Shown here: piece by piece, positions 26,862-36,270 of the stretch | Layout: the number at the start of each line of letters is the position of its first letter | Numbering within the stretch: position 1 is the first letter of the stretch | Origin: Curtobacterium oceanosedimentum | GTDB lineage: Bacteria; Actinomycetota; Actinomycetes; Actinomycetales; Microbacteriaceae | Direction of reading: 5' to 3' | DNA: 59,471 bases | Assembly (NCBI RefSeq): GCF_020297365.1 | Contig: NZ_JAIXIG010000023.1 | Coordinates: 1-59,471 of the forward strand | Made by a program: the position numbers and the translations under genes | The notes under the pieces: model-generated | The model's input: the letters and a program-made list of their open reading frames with translations, nothing else | Told to the model about the DNA's origin: nothing | Databases searched by the model: none

Positions 26862-27350
26862 CTAGCCGACGGCGACGGGTGCCGAGCAGGCCGCGAGCCG
26901 GTCGAGCGCCGCCCGGTACTCCGCGACGTCGCGCTGCAGGCCCGGCTCGGTGATGATCGACGCCTTGATGCGGCCCTGCACGTCGATGACGAAGGTCGCG
27001 CGGGTCGCGAAGCCCTTGTGCTCGAGGAACACGCCGTACTCCTTCGACACCGCACCGTGCGGCCAGAAGTCGGCCAGGAGCTCGAAGTCGTAGCCGTTCG
27101 TCTCGGCGAAGGAACGCAGGGTGGCCTTCGAGTCGACGGAGATGCCGATCAGCTCGATGCGCTGGTCTTGGAACATCGCGATGTTGTCCTGCAGCTCGCA
27201 CAGCTCGTTCGTGCAGTTCGACGAGAACGCGAGCGGGAAGAAGACGAGGGCGACGGGGCGGTGGCCGCGGTGGTCGCTGAGTCGGACGTGCTCACCGAAC
27301 TGGTTCGGGAGCTCGAAGTCCGGCGCGAGTGAGCCGATCTCCAGTGCCAT
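26862..27350 (-). CDS. peroxiredoxin (AhpE-like)
   Basis: This 162-aa thiol peroxidase reduces hydrogen peroxide and organic peroxides. The peroxidatic cysteine is in [17 protein letters not shown], close to the motif of mycobacterial AhpE, and the conserved Arg is in [11 protein letters not shown]. An extra Cys four residues after the first active-site Cys could act as a local resolving residue. The start ATG at 27350 gives the typical N-terminus [14 protein letters not shown] clear promoter lies at 27430-27457. The downstream hydrolase starts about 50 bases after its stop and may be co-transcribed. Confidence 0.9.
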   Translation of the reverse strand: MALEIGSLAPDFELPNQFGEHVRLSDHRGHRPVALVFFPLAFSSNCTNELCELQDNIAMFQDQRIELIGISVDSKATLRSFAETNGYDFELLADFWPHGAVSKEYGVFLEHKGFATRATFVIDVQGRIKASIITEPGLQRDVAEYRAALDRLAACSAPVAVG

Positions 27351-27429
27351 CGGTACGTGTGCTTCTTCCTCGGGCGTGGGGTGTGCCCGTCGGGTCGTGC
27401 GCACGCGGGTCGCGTGTGCACGATCGGCC

Positions 27430-27457
27430 ATGCTACGCCGACGTCACGCGAATGCAA
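27430..27457 (-). promoter_or_regulatory. promoter of the peroxiredoxin gene
   Basis: Read on the minus strand, TTGCAT (27457-27452), a 16-base spacer and TAGCAT (27435-27430) form a good sigma-70-like promoter, about 80 bases before the ATG at 27350. Confidence 0.55.
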
Positions 27458-27508
27458 GCACCCGTCCACCTGCACGACACCATCAGCATCAGCGTCGGCG
27501 CTGGGGCC

Positions 27509-27514
27509 TAGAGT
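27509..27514 (+). promoter_or_regulatory. possible -10 box of aceE
   Basis: TAGAGT lies 78 bases before the aceE start. The matching -35 is weak, so this is a candidate only. The 240-base gap between the peroxiredoxin and aceE holds both divergent promoters and no gene. Confidence 0.3.
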
Positions 27515-27591
27515 GGACGGGGCCCCAGCCGGTCGTGACCCGACCACCGGAGCCGCCATGTCCACCACCACGAGAACGAACGAGGTCAAGG

Positions 27592-30336
27592 GTGACGGTG
27601 AACGACCAGGACCCGTACAGCACCGGGGCGAACGACCAGGATCCGCAGGAGACCGCCGAGTGGCGTGAGTCCCTGGACGGGCTGGTCCGGACCCACGGCC
27701 ACCAGCGCGGTCGCGAGATCATGCTGAGCCTGCTCAAGCGGTCCAAGGAACTGCACCTCGGTGTGCCGATGGTCCCGACGACGGACTACGTGAACACCAT
27801 CGCGCCGGAGAACGAGCCGGAGTTCCCCGGCGACGAGGAGCTGGAGCGCCGGTACCGCCGGTGGATCCGCTGGAACGCGGCCATCACGGTGCACCGCGCG
27901 CAGCGTCCCGGCATCGCGGTGGGCGGGCACATCTCGACCTACGCGTCGAGCGCCGCGATGTACGAGGTCGGCTACAACCACTTCTTCCGCGCGCAGGACC
28001 ACCCGTCCGGCGGCGACCAGGTCTTCTTCCAGGGCCACGCCTCCCCCGGCATGTACGCGCGCGCCTACATGGAAGGGCGCCTCTCCGAGGACCAGCTCGA
28101 CGGCTTCCGCCAGGAGAAGTCGCACGCCGGTGGCGGTCTGTCGTCGTACCCGCACCCGCGCCTCATGCCGCACTTCTGGCAGTTCCCGACCGTGTCGATG
28201 GGCATCGGCCCGATCAACGCGATCTACCAGGCGCAGCAGGCCAAGTACCTGTCGAACCGCGGCATCAAGGACGCCTCCGACCAGCAGGTCTGGGCGTTCC
28301 TGGGCGACGGCGAGATGGACGAGGTCGAGTCCCGCGGGCAGCTCCAGGTCGCCGCGAACGACGGCCTCGACAACCTGAACTTCGTCATCAACTGCAACCT
28401 GCAGCGACTCGACGGCCCGGTCCGCGGCAACGGCAAGATCATCCAGGAGCTCGAGGCGTTCTTCCGCGGCGCGGGCTGGAACGTCATCAAGGTCGTCTGG
28501 GGCCGCGAGTGGGACGACCTGCTCGCCCGCGACACCGAGGGCGCGCTCCTCAACCTGATGAACCAGACGCCGGACGGCGACTACCAGACGTACAAGGCCG
28601 AGAACGGCGCGTACGTCCGCGAGAACTTCTTCGGGCGCGACCCGAAGGCGCTCGAGCTGGTGCAGGACTACACCGACGACCAGATCTGGAACCTCAAGCG
28701 CGGTGGCCACGACTACCGCAAGGTCTACGCCGCGTTCAAGGCCGCGACCGAGCACAAGGGCCAGCCGACGGTCATCCTGGCGAAGACGGTCAAGGGCTAC
28801 GGCCTCGGCCCGAGCTTCGAGGGCCGCAACGCGACCCACCAGATGAAGAAGCTCACGCTCGACAACCTCAAGCAGTTCCGTGACGAGATGCGCATCCCGA
28901 TCTCCGACGCGCAGCTGGACGAGAACCCCTACACGCCGCCGTACTACCACCCGGGCAACGACGACGAGGCGATCCAGTACATGCACGAGCGCCGTCGCGC
29001 ACTCGGCGGGTACGTGCCGGAGCGCCGCACGAAGTACACGCAGGTCACCCTGCCGGACGACTCGAAGTACCAGGTCGTCAAGAAGGGCTCCGGCAAGCAG
29101 GAGGTCGCCACGACCATGGCGTTCGCCCGCCTGCTGAAGGACCTGCTGCGCTCCCCGGACTTCGGCGACCGCGTGGTCCCGATCATCCCTGACGAGGCCC
29201 GCACGTTCGGCATGGACGCCTACTTCCCGTCGGCGAAGATCTACAACCCGAACGGCCAGCACTACACCTCGGTCGACCGCGAGCTCCTGCTGGCCTACAA
29301 GGAGAGCCCGCAGGGCCAGATCATCCACGTCGGCATCAACGAGGCGGGCGCCCTGGCGGCGTTCACCGCGGTCGGCACCTCGTACTCGACGCAGGGCGAG
29401 CCGCTCATCCCGGTCTACGTCTTCTACTCGATGTTCGGGTTCCAGCGCACCGGCGACGCGATCTGGGCGGCGGGCGACCAGATGGCCCGTGGCTTCATGA
29501 TCGGCGCCACCGCCGGCCGCACCACGCTGACCGGTGAGGGCCTGCAGCACGCCGACGGCCACTCGCCGCTGCTGGCGTCGTCGAACCCGGCCGTCGTCTC
29601 GTACGATCCCGCGTACGGCTACGAGATCGGCCACATCGTCAAGGCCGGCCTCGACCGCATGTACGGCACGAACGAAGACGGCTCGCCGAAGCACGACGAC
29701 CCGAACGTCATGTACTACCTGACGGTCTACAACGAGCCGCTCGTGCAGCCGGCGGAGCCCGAGGGCGTGGACGTCGACGGCATCCTCAAGGGCATGTACC
29801 TGCTCAAGCCGAGCGAGCACGACGGCCCGAAGGCCCAGCTGCTCGCCTCGGGTGTCGCGGTGCCGTGGATCCTCGAGGCGCAGCAGCTCCTCGCCGAGGA
29901 CTGGGGCGTGTCCGCCGACGTCTGGAGCGTCACGAGCTGGGGCGAGCTGTACCGCGACGGTGTCGCCGCCGAGCAGCAGGCGTTCCTCAACCCGAACGAG
30001 CAGCCCCGCACGCCCTTCGTCACCGAGCGTCTCCGTGATGCCCAGGGCCCGGTCGTGGCGGTCAGCGACTTCATGCACGCCGTGCAGGAGCAGATCCGCC
30101 CGTTCGTCCCCGGTGACTACGCCACACTCGGCGCCGACGGGTTCGGGTTCTCCGACACCCGCCCCGCCGCACGCCGCTTCTTCCACATCGACGGCCCCTC
30201 GGTCGTCGTGCGGACGCTGCAGCAGCTGGCGAAGCAGGGCACGGTCGACCACGCGCTCGTCCAGCAGGCGATCGACAAGTACCGCCTGCACGACGTGACC
30301 GCCGGCACCACCGGCAGCGCGGGCGGCGAGAGCTGA
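27592..30336 (+). CDS. aceE: pyruvate dehydrogenase E1 component, homodimeric type
   Basis: This 914-aa enzyme decarboxylates pyruvate with thiamine diphosphate and passes the acetyl group to the E2 lipoyl domain, making acetyl-CoA. Length and architecture match the single-chain E1 of actinobacteria and enterobacteria. Visible regions are [16 protein letters not shown] near the N-terminus, the thiamine-diphosphate motif GDGEMDE followed by [20 protein letters not shown], and a C-terminal transketolase domain with [16 protein letters not shown] at 27592 has GAGG 6 bases upstream; GTG at 27598 is an alternative. It ends 7 bases before fasR, so the regulator of fatty acid synthesis is probably co-transcribed with the acetyl-CoA supply gene. 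Confidence 0.96.
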   Translation: MTVNDQDPYSTGANDQDPQETAEWRESLDGLVRTHGHQRGREIMLSLLKRSKELHLGVPMVPTTDYVNTIAPENEPEFPGDEELERRYRRWIRWNAAITVHRAQRPGIAVGGHISTYASSAAMYEVGYNHFFRAQDHPSGGDQVFFQGHASPGMYARAYMEGRLSEDQLDGFRQEKSHAGGGLSSYPHPRLMPHFWQFPTVSMGIGPINAIYQAQQAKYLSNRGIKDASDQQVWAFLGDGEMDEVESRGQLQVAANDGLDNLNFVINCNLQRLDGPVRGNGKIIQELEAFFRGAGWNVIKVVWGREWDDLLARDTEGALLNLMNQTPDGDYQTYKAENGAYVRENFFGRDPKALELVQDYTDDQIWNLKRGGHDYRKVYAAFKAATEHKGQPTVILAKTVKGYGLGPSFEGRNATHQMKKLTLDNLKQFRDEMRIPISDAQLDENPYTPPYYHPGNDDEAIQYMHERRRALGGYVPERRTKYTQVTLPDDSKYQVVKKGSGKQEVATTMAFARLLKDLLRSPDFGDRVVPIIPDEARTFGMDAYFPSAKIYNPNGQHYTSVDRELLLAYKESPQGQIIHVGINEAGALAAFTAVGTSYSTQGEPLIPVYVFYSMFGFQRTGDAIWAAGDQMARGFMIGATAGRTTLTGEGLQHADGHSPLLASSNPAVVSYDPAYGYEIGHIVKAGLDRMYGTNEDGSPKHDDPNVMYYLTVYNEPLVQPAEPEGVDVDGILKGMYLLKPSEHDGPKAQLLASGVAVPWILEAQQLLAEDWGVSADVWSVTSWGELYRDGVAAEQQAFLNPNEQPRTPFVTERLRDAQGPVVAVSDFMHAVQEQIRPFVPGDYATLGADGFGFSDTRPAARRFFHIDGPSVVVRTLQQLAKQGTVDHALVQQAIDKYRLHDVTAGTTGSAGGES

Positions 30337-30343
30337 TCAGCGA

Positions 30344-31585
30344 GTGACGACGGTCCGACCGGACTCGCCGGACAAGCCGGCGCAGAGCCAGGAGAGCGCG
30401 CGGGAGCGTGCGCTCTCCTGGCTCCGTCAGGTGTCCGGTGAGCTCTCCACGGCCACCATCAAGCGGCTCGAGGACACCCTCCCCTGGTACAGCGAGATGC
30501 CCCCGGGCCGTCGTTCCGCGGTGGGGCTGGTCGCCCAGGCCGGCATCACCTCGTTCATCAGCTGGCTCGAGGGCACCGCGTCCACGCCGTGGATCGCCGC
30601 GGCCGACGTGTTCGGCTCGGCACCGCGGGAACTGCTGCGCTCGGTGAGCCTGCAGCAGACCCTGCAGCTCATCCGCGTCGTCGTCACGGTCGTCGAGGAA
30701 CGCGCCGCCGACGACGAGATGCTGCAGGAGGCGATCCTCAAGTACTCGCGGGACATCGCGTTCGCCGCCGCCGACGTCTACGCCCGCGCGGCCGAGGCCC
30801 GCGGCCTGTGGGACGCCCGCCTCGAGGCGCTCGTGGTCGACTCGATCCTGTCGGGTGAGTACGACGACGAACTGCCGTCCCGCATCGCCGCCCTCGGGTG
30901 GCACGGGCACGGCGAGGTCGCGGTGCTCGTCGGCACCGCCCCGAAGCAGCTCGAGGTCGACCAGGTCCGTCGCACCGCCCGGCACCTGGACGCCGACGTG
31001 CTCGTCGGTGTGCAGGGCGCTCGGCTCGTCGTCGTGATCGGCCGGTCCACCCCGCGGGACGACGTGCCCGAGGGCGAGGAACCCGTCTCGTTCACGACCA
31101 TCGCGCAGGCCCTCGAACCGCTGTTCGGCGAGGGGCACCTGGTGCTCGGCAACGAGGTCCCGGGGGTCGTCGACGCCTCGACCAGTGCGAAGGCCGCCCT
31201 CGCCGGGTTCGCCGTCGCGCGGGCCTGGCGCGGGGTCCCGCGTCCGGCACTGGCCGACGACCTGCTGCCCGAACGCGCCCTGGCCGGCGACCCGCTCGCC
31301 CGGTCGGCCCTGGTGCAGCGGATCTACGTGCCCCTCAAGGACCAGTCCACCGAGCTCCTGCAGACCCTGTGGTGCTACCTGGACACCGGCCGGTCGCTCG
31401 AGGCCACCGCACGCGAGCTCTTCGTGCACCCGAACACCGTGCGGTACCGCCTGCGGCGCGTGGCCGACATCATCGGGTGGGACGCCACGCACGCCCGCGA
31501 CGCCCTCATCGTGCAGTCGGCGCTCATCCTCGGCGCGATGTCCGAGTCGGCCACGGGACGCCGGCGCGTCGCTCCTCGGCGGTGA
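30344..31585 (+). CDS. fasR: PucR/CdaR-type regulator of fatty acid synthesis
   Basis: This 413-aa protein has the CdaR/PucR layout: a central GGDEF-like fold region and a C-terminal helix-turn-helix (TARELFVHPNTVRYRLRRVADIIG). In Streptomyces the equivalent gene directly upstream of fabD, fasR, activates the fab operon; the same position here supports that role. The GTG start lies 7 bases after the aceE stop and has only a weak ribosome binding site, so it is probably read from the aceE transcript. The likely DNA target is the palindrome at 31650-31666. Confidence 0.88.
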   Translation: MTTVRPDSPDKPAQSQESARERALSWLRQVSGELSTATIKRLEDTLPWYSEMPPGRRSAVGLVAQAGITSFISWLEGTASTPWIAAADVFGSAPRELLRSVSLQQTLQLIRVVVTVVEERAADDEMLQEAILKYSRDIAFAAADVYARAAEARGLWDARLEALVVDSILSGEYDDELPSRIAALGWHGHGEVAVLVGTAPKQLEVDQVRRTARHLDADVLVGVQGARLVVVIGRSTPRDDVPEGEEPVSFTTIAQALEPLFGEGHLVLGNEVPGVVDASTSAKAALAGFAVARAWRGVPRPALADDLLPERALAGDPLARSALVQRIYVPLKDQSTELLQTLWCYLDTGRSLEATARELFVHPNTVRYRLRRVADIIGWDATHARDALIVQSALILGAMSESATGRRRVAPRR

Positions 31586-31649
31586 ACCCCCAGGGAACCG
31601 GCGGTGAACCGCGGGTGATGACGATCCCGACAACGTCGGCGGCGGTTTC

Positions 31650-31666
31650 GTGTGGGAAGCCCACAC
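31650..31666. promoter_or_regulatory. palindromic operator candidate upstream of fabD
   Basis: GTGTGGG-AAG-CCCACAC is a perfect 7-bp inverted repeat 34 bases before the fabD start, between the fasR and fabD genes. It is well placed to bind a dimeric regulator such as FasR. Confidence 0.5.
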
Positions 31667-31700
31667 GGACCCCGCGGTGTCGGACCGACAGGATTGTCCG

Positions 31701-32642
31701 GTGATCGTCGTCGTCGCGCCCGGACAGGGCTCCCAGACCCCCGGCTTCCTCGCCCCCTGGCTCGAGGACGCCGCCGTCCGTGAACGCGTCGGGCAGTGGT
31801 CCGAGTCGATCGGCGTGGACCTCGCCGAGCACGGGACGAACTCCGACGCGGACACCATCAAGGACACCGCCCTCGCGCAGCCGCTCATCGTCGCCGCCGG
31901 CCTGGTGACCGCCGACGCGCTGCTCGCCGACGGCCGTCGCGCCCTGGTCGGCGGGGTCGCCGGACACTCGGTCGGCGAGTTCACCGCCGCCGCGGTCGCC
32001 GGGGTCCTCGAGCCGACCGACGCCGTCGCCCTCGTCGCCGAGCGCGGCCGGGCCATGGCCGACGCCGCCGCGCTCGAGCCGACGTCGATGGCCGCCGTCC
32101 TCGGTGGCGACGCCGACGCGGTCGCCGCGGCGCTCGAAGCACACGGGCTCGTCCCCGCGAACCACAACGGCGGCGGCCAGACCGTCGTCGCCGGCGCAGC
32201 GGACGCGATCGCGGCCCTCGCCGCCGACCCGCCGGCCAAGGCCCGTGTGATCCCGCTCGCCGTCGCCGGCGCGTTCCACACGCGGTACATGGCCCCCGCC
32301 GTCGAGCGTGTCGCACCGGTCGCCGCCGCTGCCGCCGTGCAGGACCCGACGCTGCCGATCTGGACGAACGCCGACGGCTCCCGGGTGGACGACGGCCGCC
32401 GCTTCGTCGACCTGATGGTCCAGCAGATCGCGAGCCCCGTGCACTGGGACGCGGTCATGGAGTCCTTCTCCGCCGCCGGCGTGACCGGCATCATCGAGCT
32501 CGCACCGGCCGGTGCCCTCGTCGGCCTGGCGAAGCGCGGACTCCGCGGGACGCCGACCGTCGCGATCAAGACCCCCGACGACCTGCCCGCAGCGATCGAC
32601 CTGCTGCAGCGCGCGGGCCAGGAAGCAGACGCAACCGCATGA
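31701..32642 (+). CDS. fabD: malonyl-CoA:ACP transacylase
   Basis: This 313-aa enzyme moves the malonyl group from CoA to AcpP, supplying the extender unit of fatty acid synthesis. Motifs are VVAPGQGSQTPGF at the N-terminus, the nucleophile elbow GHSVGEF and the catalytic-His region AGAFHTRYM. The GTG start has AGGA 7 bases upstream. The stop overlaps the fabH start (ATGA). It is the first structural gene of the fab block. Confidence 0.95.
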   Translation: MIVVVAPGQGSQTPGFLAPWLEDAAVRERVGQWSESIGVDLAEHGTNSDADTIKDTALAQPLIVAAGLVTADALLADGRRALVGGVAGHSVGEFTAAAVAGVLEPTDAVALVAERGRAMADAAALEPTSMAAVLGGDADAVAAALEAHGLVPANHNGGGQTVVAGAADAIAALAADPPAKARVIPLAVAGAFHTRYMAPAVERVAPVAAAAAVQDPTLPIWTNADGSRVDDGRRFVDLMVQQIASPVHWDAVMESFSAAGVTGIIELAPAGALVGLAKRGLRGTPTVAIKTPDDLPAAIDLLQRAGQEADATA

Positions 32643-33694
32643 CCGACGCCCCCCAGTCGACGGACGCCGCCACGGGCCTCCAGGCCGACCCCACCGCACG
32701 CCCGATGCTCCAGCAGCGCCGCGGCCACGAGTACACCCGCATCCTGGCGTTCGGCGCCGCGCGCGGGGAGCACGTCGTGCCGAACGACGACCTGGTCGGC
32801 CCGATCGACTCGTCCGACGAGTGGATCCGGCAGCGCACCGGCATCGTGACCCGCAAGCGTGCCGGCAAGGACGTCGAGGCCGTCGACCTCGCCGAGGCCG
32901 CCGCGCGTGAGGCGATCGAGAAGGCGGGCATCGACCCGTCGCAGATCGGCGTCGTGCTCGTCAGCACCGTGACCCACACCGTCGCGACCCCGTCGATGGC
33001 GTCGCTGCTGGCCGAGCGCATCGGCGCGACGCCCGCCGCCGCGTACGACATCAGCGCGGCCTGCGCCGGGTACGCCTACGGCATCGCCCAGGCCGACTCG
33101 TTCATCAAGTCCGGACTCGCCGACCACGTGCTGGTCGTCGGGGCCGAGAAGCTCAGCGACGTCGTCGACCCGACCGACCGCTCGATCTCGTTCCTGCTCG
33201 GTGACGGGGCCGGTGCCGCCGTCATCGGCCCGAGCGACTTCCCCGGCATCGCCCCCACGATCTGGGGATCCGACGGCTCGAAGTGGGACGCCATCGGCAT
33301 GACCGCGACCTACAACGAGTGGGAGGCCGGGGCACCCCGTCCGACCATGCGGCAGGCCGGCCAGACCGTGTTCCGCTGGGCCGTCTGGGAGATGGTCAAG
33401 GTCGCGCGTCAGGCGCTCGAGACCGCGGGCGTCCGTCCGGAGGACCTCGCCGCCTTCGTGCCGCACCAGGCGAACATCCGGATCATCGACGAGTTCGCGA
33501 AGCAGCTCGGCCTGCCCGAGACGGTCACGATCGCCCGCGACATCACCACCACCGGCAACACCTCCGCCGCGAGCATCCCGCTCGCCACACACCGCCTGCT
33601 CGAGGAGCACCCGGACCTGTCGGGCGGCCTCGCCCTGCAGATCGGGTTCGGCGCCGGACTCGTGTTCGGCGCGCAGGTGGTCGTGCTCCCCTAG
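32639..33694 (+). CDS. fabH: 3-oxoacyl-ACP synthase III
   Basis: This 351-aa condensing enzyme starts fatty acid chains by joining an acyl-CoA primer to malonyl-ACP. The Cys-His-Asn triad is visible in DISAACAGYAYG, VPHQANIR and TTTGNTSAAS. The N-terminus is about 30 residues longer than in E. coli FabH, with a polar, Gln-rich tail before HEYTRILAFGAARG. The start ATG overlaps the fabD stop. In relatives this enzyme prefers branched primers, giving iso/anteiso fatty acids, but that is not readable here. Confidence 0.95.
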   Translation: MTDAPQSTDAATGLQADPTARPMLQQRRGHEYTRILAFGAARGEHVVPNDDLVGPIDSSDEWIRQRTGIVTRKRAGKDVEAVDLAEAAAREAIEKAGIDPSQIGVVLVSTVTHTVATPSMASLLAERIGATPAAAYDISAACAGYAYGIAQADSFIKSGLADHVLVVGAEKLSDVVDPTDRSISFLLGDGAGAAVIGPSDFPGIAPTIWGSDGSKWDAIGMTATYNEWEAGAPRPTMRQAGQTVFRWAVWEMVKVARQALETAGVRPEDLAAFVPHQANIRIIDEFAKQLGLPETVTIARDITTTGNTSAASIPLATHRLLEEHPDLSGGLALQIGFGAGLVFGAQVVVLP

Positions 33695-33841
33695 CCACCC
33701 CGGACGCACCGCGACCACCCGGCCGCACCGCGTTCGTCGTCGGTCGCACCCGCGACCACCCCGACCAGCTTCCGAGCACCCGGACCCCGCGTGCCCTAGG
33801 CTGGTCCACGGTCAAACGACACCCCCCTCAAGGAGAAACTC

Positions 33842-34090
33842 ATGGCCCTGTCCAACGAAGAAGTCCTCGCCGGCCTGGCCGAGCTGATCAACGACGAGAC
33901 CGGCATCGCGACCGACACCGTCGCCGCCGACAAGTCGTTCACCGACGACCTCGACATCGACTCCATCTCGATGATGACCATCGTGGTCAACGCCGAGGAG
34001 AAGTTCGACGTGAAGATCCCGGACGAAGAGGTCAAGAACCTCAAGACCGTGGGCAACGCGGTCGACTACATCGTCAAGGCCCAGGCCTGA
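33842..34090 (+). CDS. acpP: acyl carrier protein of fatty acid synthesis
   Basis: This 82-aa carrier protein holds growing fatty acyl chains. The phosphopantetheine site is DLDIDSISMM with the canonical DS, followed by EEKFDVKIPDEEV. A strong ribosome binding site (AAGGAG) lies 6 bases before the ATG. A 147-base gap separates it from fabH and may hold its own promoter, as usual for this highly expressed gene. Confidence 0.97.
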   Translation: MALSNEEVLAGLAELINDETGIATDTVAADKSFTDDLDIDSISMMTIVVNAEEKFDVKIPDEEVKNLKTVGNAVDYIVKAQA

Positions 34091-34176
34091 CACGAGCTTC
34101 CTGAGCGCCGCGGCCAGCGGACCCCGTCGGCCGCGGCGCTCATCTTGTTCACCCCAACGAAAGAGCACGTCGTTCC

Positions 34177-35421
34177 ATGACCAAGAAGACCGTCGTCGTC
34201 ACCGGGATCGGTGCGATCTCACCCCTCGCCGCGACCGCCCGGGGGACGTGGGACGCGCTGCTCGCCGGCACGTCCGGCATCACCCGCATCGAGGACCCGC
34301 GCTACGCCGAGCTCGAACTCCCCGTCGAGTTCGCCGGCCAGGCGCGTCGGTTCCTCACCGACCAGCTCACCCGCCCGGAGTCGAAGCGTCTCGACCCGTC
34401 GTCGCAGCTGTCGCTCGTCGCCGCGCGCGAGGCCTGGGCCGACGCCGGCATCGACCCCGAGTCCGTCGTGCCCGAGCGCCTCATCGTCGACTGGGCGACC
34501 GGCATCGGCGGCGTCAACACGCTGCTCGACGCCTGGGACACCCTGCGTGAGAAGGGCCCGCGTCGCGTCCTGCCGATGACCGTCCCGATGCTCATGGCGA
34601 ACGGCCCGGCCGCAGCCATCGAGATGGAGTTCGGCGCCCGCGGCGGTGCCCGCACCTACCTGTCGGCCTGCGCGTCCTCGACCGAGTCGCTGGCCGAGGC
34701 GTACCGCCACGTCGCCGACGGCGACGCCGACATCGTCATCACCGGTGGCGCCGAGGCCGCGCTGCACCCGCTGCCCCTGGCCGCGTTCGCCGCCATGCAG
34801 GCCCTCTCGCGTCGCAACGACTCCCCCGAGACCGCGTCGCGCCCGTACGACGTCACGCGCGACGGCTTCGTCCTGGGCGACGGCGCCGCCGCGCTCATCC
34901 TGGAGTCGAAGGAGCACGCCGAGGCCCGCGGCGCGACGATCTACGCCGAGGTCGCCGGTGCCGGCATCACGTCCGACGCCTTCCACATCACCGCGCCGGA
35001 CCCCGAGGGCAGCGCGGCCGCCCGTGCCGTCATCACGGCCCTCGAGCACGCCGACGCCAGCCGCGAGGACGTCGTGCACGTCAACGCCCACGCCACCTCG
35101 ACCCCGGTCGGCGACGTCGCCGAGTACCACGCGATGCGCCGCGTCTTCGGCGACCACCTCGACGACGTCGTGGTGTCCGCGACCAAGGCGTCCACCGGGC
35201 ACCTGCTCGGTGGTGCCGGTGCGATCGAGGCGGTCTTCACCGTCCTCGCCCTGCACGAGCGGGTGGCCCCGCCGACGATCAACCTGAACGACCAGGACCC
35301 GGAGATCGTCATGGACGTCGCGCGCGAGCCGCGCGCACTGCCCGACGGCGACCTGCTCGCCGTGAGCAACTCGTTCGGCTTCGGCGGCCACAACGCCGTG
35401 GTCGCGTTCCGCAGCGCCTGA
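34177..35421 (+). CDS. fabF: 3-oxoacyl-ACP synthase II
   Basis: This 414-aa condensing enzyme extends acyl-ACP with malonyl-ACP. The Cys-His-His triad is visible in YLSACASSTES, VNAHATSTPVGD and TKASTGHLLGG. The C-terminal SNSFGFGGHNAVVAF is standard. It follows acpP by 86 bases and is followed by a terminator, so it ends the fab block. As in other actinobacteria, a DUF3145 gene follows on the opposite strand. Confidence 0.96.
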   Translation: MTKKTVVVTGIGAISPLAATARGTWDALLAGTSGITRIEDPRYAELELPVEFAGQARRFLTDQLTRPESKRLDPSSQLSLVAAREAWADAGIDPESVVPERLIVDWATGIGGVNTLLDAWDTLREKGPRRVLPMTVPMLMANGPAAAIEMEFGARGGARTYLSACASSTESLAEAYRHVADGDADIVITGGAEAALHPLPLAAFAAMQALSRRNDSPETASRPYDVTRDGFVLGDGAAALILESKEHAEARGATIYAEVAGAGITSDAFHITAPDPEGSAAARAVITALEHADASREDVVHVNAHATSTPVGDVAEYHAMRRVFGDHLDDVVVSATKASTGHLLGGAGAIEAVFTVLALHERVAPPTINLNDQDPEIVMDVAREPRALPDGDLLAVSNSFGFGGHNAVVAFRSA

Positions 35422-35443
35422 TCCGCAGCACCCGGTCTGGAGG

Positions 35444-35472
35444 CCCGTCCCGCGTCGTCGGGGCGGGCTTTC
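35444..35472 (+). terminator. terminator after fabF
   Basis: GCCCGTCCC and GGGGCGGGC pair as a 9-bp stem (one T-G pair) and are followed by TTTCG. It overlaps one copy of the CTGGAGGCCCG repeat (35437-35447). Confidence 0.6.
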
Positions 35473-35483
35473 GTCGTCCCGCC

Positions 35484-35529
35484 CTCAGCGACAGTCCACG
35501 CGCCGCTCGCCGCGTGAAGTGTCGCTGAG
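35484..35529. terminator. long inverted repeat between fabF and DUF3145
   Basis: CTCAGCGACAGTCCACGCG pairs with CGCGTGAAGTGTCGCTGAG with two mismatches around a short loop. It sits between convergent genes and probably ends the DUF3145 transcript on the minus strand. Confidence 0.55.
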
Positions 35530-35569
35530 CGCGAAGGTCCGCACCACGCGCGGGCGCGCGGAGCGCGGG

Positions 35570-36070
35570 TCAGCCGACGCGGTGCAGCCAGACGACCGGG
35601 TTGCCCTCGGCCGCGTGACGGAAGGGCTCGAGCTCGTCGTCCCACGCCTGGCCGAGGGCGAGCCGCAGCTCACGGTGGAGTTCGAGGGCGTTGCTCCCGG
35701 CGACCTCCATCGCGTAGCGGACGCGGTCCTCCGGGATCACCATGTTGCCCGTGACGTCGGTCTGCGCGTAGAAGACGCCGAGGTCGGGCGTGTGCATCCA
35801 CCGGCCGCCGTCCGACTCGGCCGTCGGCTCCTCGGTCACCTCGTAGCGCAGGTGCTCCCACCCGCGCAGGGCCGAGGCGATCGCGGCACCGGCGCCCACC
35901 GCACCCGTCCACGTGAACTCGGTCCGTCGTGCACCGTCCTGTGCCGGCTGGTCGAGCCACGAGAAGTTCACGGCGCGGTTCATCGCGCGGCCTGCTGCCC
36001 ATTCGACGTGCGGGCAGAGCGCGCGGGGTGAGGAGTGCACGTAGAGCACTCCTGTCGTCGTTCCGTTCAC
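35570..36070 (-). CDS. DUF3145 family protein
   Basis: This 166-aa protein matches DUF3145, an actinobacterial family of unknown function whose genes are usually next to fabF, as here. Features are TGVLYVHSSPRALCPHVEWAAGR near the N-terminus, rich in His and Cys, and LDWARNELRLALGQ-like regions near the C-terminus (here LHRELRLALGQAWDDELEPF). The gene order suggests a link with lipid synthesis. The GTG start is preceded by GAGGAA. A promoter with a palindrome behind it lies upstream at 36164-36214. Confidence 0.85.
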   Translation of the reverse strand: MNGTTTGVLYVHSSPRALCPHVEWAAGRAMNRAVNFSWLDQPAQDGARRTEFTWTGAVGAGAAIASALRGWEHLRYEVTEEPTAESDGGRWMHTPDLGVFYAQTDVTGNMVIPEDRVRYAMEVAGSNALELHRELRLALGQAWDDELEPFRHAAEGNPVVWLHRVG

Positions 36071-36163
36071 GGTTCCTCCGATACGTCAGGTGCGACTTCC
36101 CCATCGACCTGGTGCGGAGGCTCCCGACCCCGGAGGGCACGGAACCATCGGTGTGCGATTGTG

Positions 36164-36180
36164 GTGTCCCGACAGGACAC
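36164..36180. promoter_or_regulatory. palindrome downstream of the DUF3145 -10 box
   Basis: GTGTCC-CGACA-GGACAC is a 6-bp inverted repeat positioned just after the -10 box on the minus strand, covering about +1 to +17. A protein bound there would block transcription. Confidence 0.4.
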
Positions 36181-36184
36181 GCCC

Positions 36185-36214
36185 ATTATGCAGCGCCCGT
36201 GCTGGGAACGGCAA
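36185..36214 (-). promoter_or_regulatory. promoter of the DUF3145 gene
   Basis: On the minus strand TTGCCG (36214-36209), an 18-base spacer and CATAAT (36190-36185) form a recognisable promoter about 115 bases before the start codon. Confidence 0.5.
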
Positions 36215-36270
36215 GGACGGAACGACCGCGTTCCCGTCGCACGGTGTCGAACGGTGCAGTAACAGACGAT

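Noticed and set aside
27586..30291. A 901-codon frame antisense to aceE
   Set aside because: aceE is an unmistakable gene; the antisense frame has only Val/Arg/Asp/Leu-rich low complexity.
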